Positions 1 to 12,414 of a DNA stretch of 64,000 bases are shown one piece after another. Under the pieces are notes generated by a model. It was not told the DNA's origin and made no database searches. It was given only the letters and a program-made list of their open reading frames with translations. The position numbers were made by a program, and so were the translations under genes. Source of the DNA: Cardinalis cardinalis (taxonomy: Eukaryota; Chordata; Aves; Passeriformes; Cardinalidae); contig JACDOX010000386.1 in the NCBI GenBank assembly GCA_014549065.1, positions 186,001 through 250,000 on the forward strand. The letters are read 5' to 3'. The number at the start of each line of letters is the position of its first letter. Position 1 is the first letter of the stretch.

Positions 1-3000
1 ACAGCTGATGAATTTCCACCAAGCATTGCTGAAATTTTACATTCATACACATCTTAATGAATTTGGTCATCAACACAAAGCAGAGAGATTGCTCATCTCA
101 AAGACAGGTCAAACACAGAGCCCTCTTCTATTTCCCCAGAAGTCTTTAGTATAATGTAACTTTTCAGCATTTAAGAAAACAAAAAAAAAGTGAAAGGGTA
201 AGGTAGGTCTCTTTGTAACAGCACAACTGAGTAGCTTAAAAACAAGTTCAAATCTCATTATTCCCCAGGACACAATTTTGCCTCCCACTTGTTTGGGTTT
301 TTTTCCTGCCAGAGGAGAAAGAAATTACAAGCACAAACCTAATGCAGAAATTCTGACCACACCACCAGTTCAGAAAATGTTACAACTCTGTATTGCATCA
401 TAACTGGAATACTGAAGATAGTTGAGCAGCTGCAGACAAGTCACCAGTTGAATGTTCCTCTCTAAGCACATTTTAATTTGGTATGAAAAGTATGGTACCA
501 TAAATCTTTTAGCCCCATTGAGTAACAGCATGTCCAAGAGAGCATATAACCAAAATTAACATAAAAATAAAACAGCAGGAGGTGGTTCTTCTAAGGCCTA
601 TCCAGCCAGGCTTTTGTTGTGAAAACTGCCTTTTTTACATTTAGTGTTGATGCAAGAGAAAACAGCTTAGCTAAACTGAAACTACATGAAACACTTAACA
701 CCAATTAAGTTAAAAAACCCCCCAAAACCAAAAAACTCAAATCAGATGGTATGTAATACAAAGCCAAACAAGAGGAGAGACAAAACAAGTAGAATATTTA
801 ACAAGATAAAAATACATGTGTCTAAAACCGTGNAAGTACAGTTCAATATAAGCAAAATAAGAGCACTTGTTTATTAGGAAACAAGCTGAGTTAGCTTTAG
901 AAACGGAATATTTCATGTGAATCAAGCTTATTGTACGTTATATGTTCACAAAATGCTTTGCATTTGTCCACAAATCAGCAGTCTGTTAAAAAAAATTACA
1001 AAACAGAACATAATTAATTACAAAGGATTTTAACAATCTGCATCATGCAGAGCTTTCCAAGTGTGCAGTATCCTNTATTAATACAGTATCTGTACAGAAG
1101 AATGAAATACTAGTTTTTAAGCGTGACTAATACTGAAAATAATTACTATGTAGGCATCTACTGACAAAGAAAAAAACCATGCCCCAGGCATTAGCGCAGA
1201 AGACTAAACACTACCAATCTGGAATGACATGGTAATATGCGAATACCACATTATTTGAGATTGTCAAAACTTCCTGGTGGGTGAACAGCTGCTCAGAGGT
1301 AGCATGTAAATCTCCCTAGTTATCACTATCCCTTTTTTCAGGCACCTGAACGTGCAAAGTTACCAACAGTCAAAACTATGGTAATTTCCCGCATGAACAC
1401 AGTGAAAATGCTTATGTTTGCAAAGATAANTATCAATGGAATTACTAAACCAAAGTCAGAGATAAAGGTCTGTCTGCATAAGGTCTACCTCTTCATATTT
1501 AAGCAAATCTGATTTACAAAAACAAAAAGTGAGCACAGAGAGAAGGACACTAGCATTCCCTGAATTTCAAAACAATACCTGGAATATTGTCTTTATGAAG
1601 AAAGTACCATCTCTGCCTTTGCATTTAGACTATATGTAACAAACTTTGGGTGAACCTGTACTGTAAATGCTACCGCTGATCTCCATTTAGCCAGCAGAGA
1701 AGGAAAACAGGACTTTTCAGTAATGCTGTGGTTTCAGCAACCAATTATGACAACCCTGTTACACTGAATTCTCCCATCTCANGTTATTACAGGAGAATAA
1801 TGGAGGGGGCAACAACACAAAACACCAACCACAAACAAGGAAAAAAGCCCTCCTGAAAACTCTTTATACAACTGCTCCACTTCACATTTGCTTTCACCTA
1901 TCATTGCAACAGACACCTGTAAAATATCAATTATATAATAAAGGCTAACATGAAGCATGAATACAATGCAACTCTTTCAAGACGAATACACAGCTACAGT
2001 TTGTGCAGGCACACAAAGCTTTTACCTTGTCTGAAGTATTAAATTGAGTATTAACAGGTATAACTCCCTGTTAAAAAAAAAAGCTCAAAACTGTCACTGA
2101 AGTAACTTTAATACATGTGTAGAAAAAGCATATCTATTACAAGTGGTAACTCTTGGCATTAATTAAAATCAATTACTTTGGAATTATTGCAGTCCACTTG
2201 TTTCAGCCTCTTCNCCCATTATGAGCCAAACTAATCTAAGACGTGACAAAACTGGATTTAAAAATGTATCATGGCTTAGGGCACAACGTTTTAAAATAAT
2301 TTTGATTTGACTGCATCTTTAAAACCCACGAAATCTGTTTTTTAGGTATTATCAGATGCAAGTCATACAAACACATACAAAGATGACAACTGCTTAACAG
2401 TATATAAACATGAACACAGCTCCAACTCCAGGAATGCCNTTTGCATTAACTTCCTCAAAAGTTAGAAACATATTTCAGAGGTTTCAAAGCTAAAGTGAAT
2501 TGCATAGTGATACAAAGAGAAGAACAGTCTATGCCATAAATATTTGGGAACAAGATTTCATGAAATGTTCTAATTTCCTCAAGCAATTATCCCAATCTAG
2601 ATCATCCTGGGCTGGATATAGACTATTTACAAGAGCATGTTGTGACAGAACAAGGGGAGGAATGGGTTCAAACTTGGAGACTAGGTTTAGATCAGATAAT
2701 TAGGGANAAATTCTTTACTGTGAGGCACTGGAACAAGTTGCCTGTAGGAGTTGTGGATGCCCTGTCTCTGGAAGTGTTCAAGGCCAGGTTGGATGGGGCT
2801 CTGAGCAACCTGGTCTCTTGGAATATATCCCTGTGCATAGGATGGTGGTTGGAANCAGATGATCTTTAAGGTCCCTTCCAACTCAAACCATTCTATGACT
2901 GAGTTAGGGAATTGGTACACTTGAAGTAGAAAATTTGCATCTAAACAAAACCATCTTTTTTTACTCTTACATCAAAATTCAGATTTTTTACACCACACCT

Positions 3001-3629
3001 TGTTTTTGCAAGCCTAAATAGAACTGTAGTTCACAGGAACTCATCCAAAATTTTGGTTTTGTTGTTGCCGTGTTGNTTTTTTTTTTTAATTTTAGTTATT
3101 TGTTTGTGGTGTTTTTTTTAAATTAAAACCCATTGCCTCAGCAAAGCCCTGTTCAGCACACTTCTACTGACACAACCAAAACTGAAAATGACAAACTCTC
3201 TAGAAATACCTTACCCCCAGCAGCTCTAGTCTTTTAAGGTAACAATAGTGATGCCATTTACTACCTCAAATAATAAACCCAGAAAGAATTATATGCTTTT
3301 GACTGATGTTACACATTAAGGCCAGCCAGAACTATTTCCAGCCTCTCTCTCAAGTGTACGAATGGTACTGTATTTCTGTACAAAACCCAGGTAACAGTCA
3401 TATTTGCAATTAAATGAATTTCCTAATAAATTCCATGGATTTACATTTTAAGACTTATTCAACTATCAAGTTCCATTGATAGCTTCTCAGGGTTGGACTC
3501 ATGCAGCTGAAGAAGACACTCTGCCCAGCAATCCACAGCTCTCAAGTCGTGGGAAAGAGGCAACAGTGCTCTGTGGCACTGTACTCCCTACTTTAAAGAA
3601 GTTACTATTAAAGTCACCTTATTGATCCA
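1..3629. other. Downstream flank of ABHD10, no gene seen
   Basis: AT-rich sequence past the probable ABHD10 poly(A) site. I see no exon with splice borders and no long convincing reading frame on either strand. The only identifiable item is a CR1 fragment near 2590-2905. In mammals TAGLN3 lies beyond ABHD10 on this side, but I see no part of its protein here, so it would be outside the window. Part of this stretch could be a longer ABHD10 3' UTR. Confidence 0.6.
2590..2905 (+). mobile_element. CR1 LINE 3' fragment
   Basis: The stretch carries the typical CR1 tail wording: a block reading as 'ttctttactgtgaggcactgg', then 'gttgtggatgcc', 'ctggaagtgttcaaggcc', 'gagcaacctggtct', and finally 'aaggtcccttccaactc' running to 'ccattctatgact'. 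It is a 5'-truncated copy in plus orientation, diverged and with two N positions. CR1 is the main LINE of birds and other reptiles. The left border is approximate. Confidence 0.88.
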
Positions 3630-4349
3630 GTTTGTTTACACCAAGATTATTTATTGTTTCCTTAACAGTAGGCCCACAAATGAACGACAAATGGCAGCCT
3701 GGAGAAGATCANAGACAGCCTCCTGATAAGCACAGATAAAGAGCTCTTAAGGCTTTGAGGCCCTGCTTTCTTCGAAGTCAAATTCTTCCCTATGCAGTAC
3801 CACAAGCACACCATCAGGGCGTGCTTTCCACTTTTTAACAGCATTTCAGAACAAAATAACCATTTATCTGAAATCTGTTTATTGTGTTTCACGGTACTAA
3901 CTATTCTAATAACTAACTTCAGTAAACACTCAAGTTGTAGTTTGCCTTGCACATATGGTTCAGACATAAAATACAATGATGTTACAGCGGAAGGACAGTA
4001 ACAGGTGTCAAAGATGTGAAAATACAGTTTTACTGTACAGGCCAATAGCAACAAAAAGTAATCAACACGTCAGTACAAAATTGTAGGAAATTTGTGAAAA
4101 AAAATGGGTAAAATGGTGAAGGAGAGGTTCTGAATACAATAGCAGCATTCCTTCACACTTTGGACTGTGTGCAAATGCAGCAATAATACAATTCCTGTAT
4201 TTACGAAAGAGAGGTAAGGAAACAGCAGATAAAGCTCAGTTCCTACTGTGACAGTCACAAGCCTGCCACCATCTGGGTAAGAACAAAGCTTCTGTTACTC
4301 AAGGAAAAGAGTCAGGTGTAGAGTTCATGCACTACTGCTACTCTTCAGC
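3630..4349 (-). other. ABHD10: Probable ABHD10 3' UTR
   Basis: Non-coding sequence directly after the ABHD10 stop codon. On the minus strand an AATAAA hexamer lies at 3655-3650, about 0.7 kb past the stop, so cleavage would fall near 3630. The hexamer choice is a guess. Short reading frames here on either strand have no recognisable similarity and look like chance. Confidence 0.35.
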
Positions 4350-4691
4350 TTATGCTACTGTTGACAGCTTGTCAATTAGATCATCAACAGTATTCACAAG
4401 GAGCTTTGTATCCTCCTTGTCACTCATCCGATGCTGGCCGATTTTGCGGAGGATAACATCCACGTCCTTGCTCAAAACACGGTCAGCAACTTGCATAGAG
4501 ATCTCCCAAGGGACATCCCCATCCTTCATGCCGTGAATAAGGCGTATGGGACATGTCACAGGAATAGGACTATTCAGTACGCAGTGATTTTCTGCTTCTC
4601 TGATAAAGTCATAGGTCAAGGAGTAATATCCTTCTTCATTTTGCTTTGTTTGATACTTCCATTCACCCTTTTCTTCTATTTCTTTTTGTGC
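4350..4691 (-). CDS. ABHD10: ABHD10 coding exon 5 (C-terminus)
   Basis: 342 nt, 113 codons plus stop. It starts AQKEIEEKGEW after acceptor tatag| and ends LIDKLSTVA. It contains HGMKD with catalytic Asp230 and GQHRM with catalytic His260, plus the MQVADRVL helix typical of ABHD10. No frameshift or premature stop. Confidence 0.96.
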   Translation of the reverse strand, partial: AQKEIEEKGEWKYQTKQNEEGYYSLTYDFIREAENHCVLNSPIPVTCPIRLIHGMKDGDVPWEISMQVADRVLSKDVDVILRKIGQHRMSDKEDTKLLVNTVDDLIDKLSTVA

Positions 4692-7600
4692 CTATATAAA
4701 AAGAGAGCAAAGAATGGACAAAACACATGTTAGGAGTACTTAAGAGTACCTCATCTTATTTCTGTTCTAAAAGCAGTAAGACTCCCCCAAGCATAAAATT
4801 TCACCTTGTTGATTTTTGTTATCATGGGTGTATTCCTGTTCTCCTCACAGCATCTGAGAGGACAAATCCCCTACCATGTCACAAAGTCTCCTCTCCAAAC
4901 CTCTCCTGCAAATTAATCTAATTAAAATTCAACAATGAAATTAAGTTTCTTAGCCAGACTCTATCAGAAAAGAAAAATATGTATAGCCACCATGAACAGT
5001 AAATCTCCATGGCTTCANTAAGGTCACTGATCCTCAAACAAGGGGAAATCCTTGGGAAAAGACATTGTCCAGTGATCAGTCTTTTCAGTCTTTGCCACAG
5101 TAGGCATCTCTAAATACTACATTTCTAGATTCTTAAGTATTTCCAGATTCTGAGTCCTAAATAGTAATACTGACACTACAAAGTACCTTAGAAAAAACCC
5201 AAATAAATTGGGAGAATATTTTCATTATTCTAAGGCACACATTATTTATTGCCATGTAACACCTCATTTACTTTCCTGAAGATTAGATATTATCACCATC
5301 AAGGAAGAATCTCAAAAGGGCGGTTCCCACTACCTAAATCTTACAGTCTTTACAAACACACAAATCTGAAGAATTTCCTTTCTATGCACACAAACTGTGT
5401 CATATGCATCTCATCCAGTGAAACCTCAACTACTTTAGTGGCTACTTCTCCATCCTTCCAAGCACAAGGATCCAATTCCAATGCAAATATAAGATATTCA
5501 AAACTGAAATCTAATGAACTGCAAACAGTAGGGATCTGACTTCACATCCTCTAAACCACAGTAATATAAGTACACTCTGGCTAGTCTCATAGGCTCACAG
5601 TAGTCTCATACTGTAAGCTTACATTAATCAAACACAGAAAACTTACCCTAAAATNTGCAGGAAAAGAACAGTTTAAATAACATAATTTCTTAAATTCTTG
5701 GTAAGATTTTTAGACTGCACAAAAGTCAACCATCAACATTTACCTCAATAGGAAGTCTCTTAAAAGTTGTTACAACGTGATCTGCTGCTACAGCAACTCC
5801 AACCAGAGCAGCTACTTTATCTGGACGTGCTATTGCAGCATGAAGCATCAGCCACCCACCCATGCTGGAGCCCACCAGAATCTGGAAAACAAAATTTAAA
5901 AAAGAGAAGAAAATANAGTGTTTTATAGTGTTTTACAGGAAATGGCTAATAGATTTTTTTCTTCTTGCATAAAATATCCTTTTTCACTTGGTTTAACTAT
6001 ATAAACCTTGGGCATAATCCTGCTGTCCTTACCCAGGCAGAACTGCTGTCACCTCCAATGGAAATTTTGCCTGAGTAAGCACCACAAGATCTGGTATTTA
6101 TTATTCTGTTTGGCATGGTTGGTTATTGCTGTCTGAGACTGAAACACTGTAAACAAAATGAGAGTTGAAACAATTCAGTATCATATGCATACTTTTATGT
6201 TTCCTTCTCAAGATAAATGCACATGGTAAAGACTCAGCGCAGTGAAGGAAGTAAACAAATGCAATTCATCATACAAAATTGTTTTAAACACAATATTAGG
6301 TATTTCATGGTTGTAGGAGATTCCAAGTTTCTCACAGCAATTTCTAAAGTAACTGAAGAAATCAAATGCTGCTTCTCCTGCCTGTTTTTAAAGCTATTTG
6401 ATCATATGGAGTATCTTGTAATCTTCCTGCAAATCCTTTAATTAATGCATCAGCATGGGACAGTGACACACTTTTTCATTAACANCGCCACACTGCACAG
6501 AAACAATTCCTTGTCCCCGTCAGGTGGCACCTCCACCATGAGGCTTTCTCAGATTCTCTGGGACAACAGACGCACTCTGAGTAGGAGATTCTAATAAACA
6601 GCCTCCTGGAGGTCCTGCCAACGCATGCTTCCATAATTTTGTGACCTACCTGCCTGCAAAAGAGCTCCTATGAATGTGACCACTCAAATGATTCAGCTTG
6701 GAAGTGAGCAGGTGTCAGCTGTTCAGCAAAAGCTACTGCTGACCAGAGCTATTATGGCATATTTTTGATGAAGGTTCTACCCTGAGGGAAAAACAGCATT
6801 CTATATTTAAAAATAAAATATAACCTGTGGTCCATCTGTAAGTTCATCCAGTATAGACAGAACATCTTTTCTCCACTTCCCAATTGTACACTCTTCAAAT
6901 TTACCATCTGAACTTCCACATCCTGTATAGTCAAATCTGAAAAAANAACCATCAACACGAAAGTCATAGTACTGTCTACAGCAACACAGACACTAAATAA
7001 ATACTACTGTATACTCAAATCAGCAGGGAACAAGGTACCACAGTGAGTATTTTCTTACTTGGTCCTGTTTATCACTAGGACCAGAAATCACACAAAGCCA
7101 GTGTAGATACAACAAACACAACTAAGTTATGCCANGCAGCATTCTCTATCATTTGATAGAACATCATAATTTACAAGAATAGGCAAAAAAATTTCCCTTA
7201 CAGACAAAAAAAANCCCCTCAGACACTTGAATTTTAAAGGTACTTTTAAAATGTACAAACTCTTTCAAACACTGAACCCAAACATGAAGACTTATGACAC
7301 ATTGAGACAGACAGCATTCAACCTCATCTATGAAAGGACAGCATCATCAAGCAGGGGCATGTTCTTNTAAAGCCACAGAAGACACAGGGTAACTTATTCA
7401 TACTCAGCACAAAAGGACAGTGCTTATAGCGGTAACTTAAAAAAACAGAACTCCAGGTCCTTNATTTTAAATTTTTAGGCCTACAGCCTGATTGTAACAG
7501 GTAGTACTGGTTATACTACAGAAAATTAGAGAATTTTCTGAGTTACTTTCAGAATACAGTCTCCTGATTTACCTCAGTCTCTCTACTGACAGAAATCCTA

Positions 7601-10600
7601 CATTTGGAAACAGAAGAAAGAATTCTTGTCTTGCTCCTTTAGCACAGAGAGCATCCCAATCCAAATGCCAAAGTTTATGTATTTATGTTAAAAGCCTTCC
7701 CACAATCCATGAGACTAGCTTCATTTTCTCGAGAACAATACTCCTCTATGTACCTGATGAAGGCATGACCTAATGATTTGCAGAAATCTTCAAGGGCAGT
7801 TGCTTTCTGACCATTCATATTTGAATTGAAGCCTGGAAGGAAAATAACCCCTGGATTTCTTCCTTTTAGTTTCTGATAAGCAATATTTGGTCGATCCGGT
7901 CGAGTGAGAAAGCTGACCGATGACTTCAGCCTGCAAACTAGTAAGAGGAGCTAATTAGTACAATCATCACGATAACCTTGGCAGAAACACAAGTTTTTAT
8001 AAAGCCAGGGTTTGGCAAATATGGACACATTATGTGAAAATAAGGTATTTGGGCTCATGAGAGATGAAAAAAGCATCTCCTATGTTCTTTAATGACTGAC
8101 AAGTATGGATGAACCTGAAAGACAAAGTTTATTGTGATTCATTCTCAAATAATTAAATGCCAACCATTTAGAGAGTTCACTCAGCAATTAGCAAAGTGGT
8201 TGACTGAAAACAAACTCTCAGACTTCCTAGACTTCATCAGTCCTCATGTTTCATCTTGAACACATTTACTCGTTTCACCAAAAAATCTTCCCATTTAATA
8301 TCTGCTTAGTTAAAACTTTTATTTTCAAAAAGCATAATTTTGAGACTAGCGTACTCTGTGCAATGGAAGTTTACAAGTAGAGGAGGTGACAAATTTTTCA
8401 TTAGAATTAAAACTGAAGGATAAAACTTCACCTTTACCAAAGCCCTGGATCCACACAACATATGGGGTATAGGAGCAAGTTCATAATCAAGAACTGGGAA
8501 AGAATCTTGTGCCTAACTTTTTCATCATGACGAGCACAAAACAACATTAGCATTGTTTAAACCAAATGAAATATATAACATCAAACAAGGAAATTAACAG
8601 AGGAAACGCTAACTAATTAATAATTCTGCTCAATCTCAACAGCTGCTACAGGATTTAATCTGACTTTAGCAGTCAATTGTACCTCTACTGCAGGTGAGGA
8701 CAAGTAATTCCCAGAGAGCTGTTAAGGAGACTTAATCCACTCTATTATCCAACAGAGCAAGGTAATTTGTTAAACTGAAAGCTTGGTCAAGTATTCTAAG
8801 ACTTTGACATCCTTAATTCTCTGATTAGAACCTCACGGGCTCTTTAACAGGGGGGCACAGAAATGATGCAACCCAAAATAAAGTGTCAGGGGTGGATAAA
8901 TGGTACAAAACCCAAGCCCTGACAGTATCACACCACTTAACTGTCTTGCAGCCTTGAGTTCTGTCACTATCAGAGATTACATTCAAGGAGTTTTGGGGGG
9001 TTAGCTTGTTGTTAAACTTGGATGTGCATGANTAAGTGTGGATACATAACAGATATAGGGTGCAGCTAGCATTCAGAACTTTCTTACAGTCCAACAGAAA
9101 TGGCATAATTTGAACTATAGATTAAAACCATTAAATTGNTCCTCAAACAATGAGGTAGTTCTTTATCCTACTGAGGCATGAGTTGTTTGTAAAGGTGAAT
9201 GACTTCCACAGTACAGGTATTCAGATGCATCCACAGTGTGGCTTTTGATTTGTGTATGTCTCTCACTGAGCTAGTCACTTCTTCACGGCCAGTAGAGTGC
9301 AAGCGCCAATAAGAGATGAACCAAGAAGTGCTAAATTTAATAGAAAAATAACTGGGAATATTTTTCTCCCCCTTAAGCCTTGATAGCCACCTCTGAAACC
9401 ACTTGTCTTCCATGCTGCAGCACCCTGGAGGTGTCCTCAAATTACTTTGACACTGGGCAGGGTTCCAACTGCAGCTGCAAGACACAAACACTGTCTAAGC
9501 TATTTCACAAACTATTCTTCCATTTAACAAGTTAATGGAAACACCAGCAGCAATTTCAACCCAAATAAATGCAAACCCCAAATAAAAGCAAGAACCGCAG
9601 CCAACCCAAAAGCGAAGCTCAACGCCGTCACCCTCCCAGATTTCTCTTCAGANAAACAAAACCATCAGCAACAACCCAGTAATTTCTCCTCCTGATTTTA
9701 GGAAAGACCTTATTAAGAGCAGGGAAGCATTTCTGAAGGGTGCAAGGCAGGTATTAGTGCTTATAAAAGCAAGTTACACACAGAAGGTAATAGCTGTAGG
9801 AAGACCACAAGACCCTTGCCTGATGGTATCAATGGAATTCTCTTAATACTGGAGTCACTGTGAACTTTTATGAACATCAGAAACCGTGACTGAGACCAGT
9901 GTTACATTACACATCAAAGCCAAAGAAGTTCCCTGAACTCAGCGAACATTCCTGCACAAAGATCTCCCAATTCCCAGCAGCAGCAGATTAATGCTGCTGT
10001 GACAGGTAAATGGACTCAACACCGTCCACACTTGGCTTCATGCAACCATCCACATTCAAGCAGGAACTGCTGCAAGGCCTGGTCCCAGAGCACCTAAAGA
10101 CACACTCAAATAAACAGATACTCTGAAAATATTACTGTTATAAACACACAGAAAGGGAGAAGAACACAGCAACAAAATCNCACAGTATTCAAGCTTTTAT
10201 GCAGCTACAAAATGTGCACCCGTAGTAGCAAAAAAGTTTTACTCATTGAGCAACCTTAGATGAGATTCACCTGTCCAGTTAAAGGCAATGAATAAACTCA
10301 ACAGCTCAGACAAGGTCACATCAAGAAGGGACACTGCGTGTTTGGGCAGAGGCCGAACTCACTCAGAAGTGGACGCCAGCCAAGCTTTTCAGGTGCCTGA
10401 CGGAGCTTTACAGGCAGGCACGTTTCACACCCGATCAAGCGCTGGCGCACGATTCCCAGTTCCTCAAAACCCACCGGGGCAAGAGTTTAGAGCCAACCAA
10501 ACACACGTAGGAGAGCAGCTGCCCTGCCCTGTGCACAGTCACCGAGCTCCCTCGCGGGCCAGGCGGGGAGAAGCCTGTCAGGAGCCCTGTGCGAAGGGGA

Positions 10601-10884
10601 TCGAGTATAAGAAGCCCATTCCCACCAGAGAGCCGCGCCCGACTTTTCCCCATGGCGACAGCGCTGAAGGGGAGGAAAGGGTGCCACCCGCAGCTGCCCG
10701 AGAGCCGCACGGCGGCCGTCACAGTCGGCACCGACACACATCCTCTCCCCTCCGACTGGCAGCCCTTCTGCACCGAGCTCCCCGCGGCCATTTCCTTACC
10801 CAGGAATGCCCGGGCCGCTCTCAGCGGTGACAGCGATCCCCGCAGGGCCGAGGCACGGCCGGCCCGCACCAGCACTCCCGCCAT
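4350..10884 (-). CDS. ABHD10: ABHD10, mitochondrial alpha/beta-hydrolase (palmitoyl-protein thioesterase), complete, 5 exons
   Basis: Coding exons: 10884-10800, 7937-7754, 6936-6825, 5881-5744 and 4691-4350. Together they are 861 nt, 286 residues plus stop; human ABHD10 is 306. Residues 1-28 form an Arg/Ala-rich stretch like a mitochondrial presequence. The hydrolase fold follows, with nucleophile elbow GSSMGG (Ser133), Asp230 in HGMKD and His260 in GQHRM. From memory these match human Ser152, Asp249 and His279 at a constant offset of 19. The family removes S-acyl groups from mitochondrial proteins such as peroxiredoxin-5 and hydrolyses some acyl-glucuronides. The start chosen is the ATG at 10884 in a strong context (gcggccATGG). 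An in-frame ATG at 11022 exists, but it lies in promoter-like sequence. PHLDB2 lies upstream in the same orientation, as in mammals. Confidence 0.96.
5744..5881 (-). CDS. ABHD10: ABHD10 coding exon 4 (nucleophile elbow)
   Basis: 138 nt, 46 codons in phase 0, beginning ILVGSSMGGWLMLHA. The GSSMGG motif carries catalytic Ser133 (residue numbering of this prediction). It ends TFKRLPIE before donor GTAAAT. The acceptor is ccag|ATT. Confidence 0.95.
6825..6936 (-). CDS. ABHD10: ABHD10 coding exon 3
   Basis: 112 nt: one base completing an Arg codon, then 37 codons beginning FDYTGCGSSDG and ending DGPQ. This is the segment preceding the nucleophile elbow. Borders are cag|A and CAG|GTTA. The GC-rich glycine turn is well preserved compared with my memory of the human protein. 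Confidence 0.94.
7754..7937 (-). CDS. ABHD10: ABHD10 coding exon 2
   Basis: Sixty full codons with two bases at each end. It encodes the N-terminal strands of the fold, including the GVIFLPGF segment that forms the oxyanion-hole region in this family. I chose acceptor 'cctcttactag' ending at 7938 because it gives V-C-R-L-K in frame after exon 1. The second AG, 7 nt downstream, would shift the frame into an immediate stop. Donor reads CAG|GTACAT. Confidence 0.9.
7938..10799 (-). other. ABHD10: ABHD10 intron 1
   Basis: A 2.9-kb intron, the longest of the gene; the others are 1052, 943 and 817 nt. It starts inside the CpG-rich block and becomes AT-rich. I see no other exon, RNA gene or clear repeat. 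Reading frames near 8825-9491 are short, of low similarity to anything I know, and not flanked by credible splice sites. Confidence 0.7.
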
Positions 10885-10960
10885 GGCCGCCGCCCGCGCA
10901 CGCGCCGCCCGCCTCTCGCGGGAGTGAAGCGGCGGCAGGGGAGGGGCGGGATCCGGTCTG
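10330..10960 (-). promoter_or_regulatory. ABHD10: CpG-rich promoter of ABHD10
   Basis: About 600 bases with many CpG dinucleotides in otherwise CpG-poor sequence, spanning ABHD10 exon 1 and its start codon. No TATA box stands at an obvious position, which fits a housekeeping CpG-island promoter. The exact transcription start cannot be read from the sequence. Long open frames here on both strands result from the high GC content. Confidence 0.75.
10800..10884 (-). CDS. ABHD10: ABHD10 coding exon 1 (presequence)
   Basis: 28 codons plus one base, starting MAGVLVRAGR and ending before donor GTAAGG. Rich in Arg, Ala and Leu with no acidic residues, as expected for a mitochondrial import signal. 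The residual single G fixes the phase and decides which exon 2 acceptor is productive. It is embedded in a CpG-rich block. Confidence 0.88.
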
Positions 10961-11084
10961 CGGTCAGAGCCGAACTTCCCTGGGAAATGACAAAGTTTTA
11001 TCAATAAAAAGAGCCAAAACATTGATCGTGCATTTCACAGCGTGCGTGTTTCCCCCGAACTAGCTGCGCCTTGTAGTCAAGAAG

Positions 11085-11345
11085 GCCAAAGGTGTGCATT
11101 GGGAAGAGCACTGCCAGCAGGTCGAGGGAGGTGATCTAGTCCCTGTGCTCAGCCCTGGTGAGGCAGCTCTGCAGTCCTGTGTCCAGGTCTTGGCTCCTCA
11201 GTACAGGAGGGACACGGAGATCCTGGAGCGTGTTGGGTGGCAGGCTGTGAGGGCGATCGAAGCACCTCTCTTAGGAGGAGAGGTCAAGGGAAAGGCTTGG
11301 GCCTATTCAGCCTCGAGAGGAGACGGCTGAGAAGGGACCTCATTA
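11085..11345 (+). mobile_element. CR1 LINE fragment, plus orientation
   Basis: It matches the CR1 wording upstream of its 3' tail: 'tgtgctcagccctgg', 'cctcagtacaggagggaca', 'gatcctggagcgtgttg', 'ttcagcctcgagaggagac', 'agaagggacctcatt'. It ends without the usual CR1 3' tail, so it is truncated at both ends. It lies 0.1-0.2 kb upstream of the ABHD10 CpG block. Confidence 0.8.
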
Positions 11346-11461
11346 ACGGGTTCACACCTTCTCGTCTTTTCTCAGCCTTAGGTATATGAGCACAGGAGCC
11401 AAAACGACATCTTTATGCACATACATCTTTCATATACAGGCCATGGCAGCCACAAAGAAAA

Positions 11462-11720
11462 TAATCATAGAATCTCCAAATCATTTATTTAGATTGGAAA
11501 CTATCTCAAATATCATTGAGTCCAACCTTTGACAAATACCACCACATCAACTAGACCATAGCGTCACCTGTGGTCACACCCAGTCATTTCTTGAATGCCT
11601 CCAGGGATGTCCCTCCACNACCTCCCTGGGTAGCCCATTCCAATTCTTGACAACCCCTCCTGATGTCCAGCCTCCCCTNGCACATGAAAATTAATGCTAG
11701 GAAAGGCCAGTGCCTGCCAA
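11462..11720 (-). mobile_element. CR1 LINE fragment, minus orientation
   Basis: Reverse-complement CR1 3' end. It opens with 'atcatagaatc', then 'gattggaaa', 'cattgagtccaacc', 'gcctccagggatg', 'ccaccacctccctgggtagc', 'ccaattcttgacaacccc'. The wording is of the older CR1 type with 'gagtccaac' rather than the younger CR1 tail. It faces the plus-oriented copy at 11085-11345. Confidence 0.78.
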
Positions 11721-12414
11721 GGGAAGGGTGTTTTCTCATTCAAGCACCAGGCCTGCACCTGTAGGTCATGGGACACAGCTGAGGAGGTTTTTAAGGCTCA
11801 GACTCCATGGTTTGCAATTGCCCAAGAACCTTCAGANTAAACAGGTATTTGACTCCCAGGCGGATATGCTTGAAGGGCTTTTATGATCAGTGCGGACTGA
11901 TCATAAAGGGGATGCCTACCACTGTGCTCTACTTACGTTATCTTGNTATAAACCCCTACAGAACCCACCCCACATCATGATGATGATGGCAAACTTAGTG
12001 AAAACAAGTCAATCATAAAACCACACTTCTTTTCATTTCCATGTGAGTTAATACTCCCATTCAGGTCATGTCTAAGTCAAATATTGGAAAAACTGAAATC
12101 CTTAAACTCAAGCNGTTTCTGGTTTGCAGTTAAACAAAAAAAAAAAGTCAATATCCAAAGCTGGTAATAAATTTTTCAAACAGGTTCATAAAAAATGAAA
12201 AAGGTGTTATATTATGTACATGCAGAAAACAGACGACACTCCTAATTTCACTGACCTCCAAAAGATTATTTTCCATAGCTCTTTTATGGAAAATACATGG
12301 AATAGTTCAATTATGTGTTACTGAGAAATACAGTGTTGTTTGCATGGCTGTATACAGCTATTTAAAAGACAAGCATAAATGTCTCAGGATAATGCAGCAA
12401 GAAAATATTTGAAA

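Larger units (their letters stand above)
10961..12414. other. Intergenic gap between PHLDB2 and ABHD10
   Basis: About 1.5 kb separating the probable PHLDB2 poly(A) site from the ABHD10 CpG island. Two CR1 fragments fill part of it (11085-11345 plus, 11462-11720 minus). Near 11880-11910 a short inverted repeat (GATCAGTGCGGACTGATC) can be seen. No exon is evident. Confidence 0.6.

Noticed and set aside
3662..4054. 130-codon minus-strand frame after ABHD10
   Set aside because: It lies past the stop in the probable 3' UTR, shows no family resemblance and is overlapped by plus-strand frames.
10288..11063. Several long frames on both strands around ABHD10 exon 1
   Set aside because: GC-rich promoter sequence leaves frames open by composition; only the 85-nt exon 1 joins to the rest of ABHD10.
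11874..11912. Short inverted repeat around GATCAGTGCGGACTGATC as a structured RNA or transposon end
   Set aside because: The arms are only about 7-8 bases, and no second copy or target duplication is seen.
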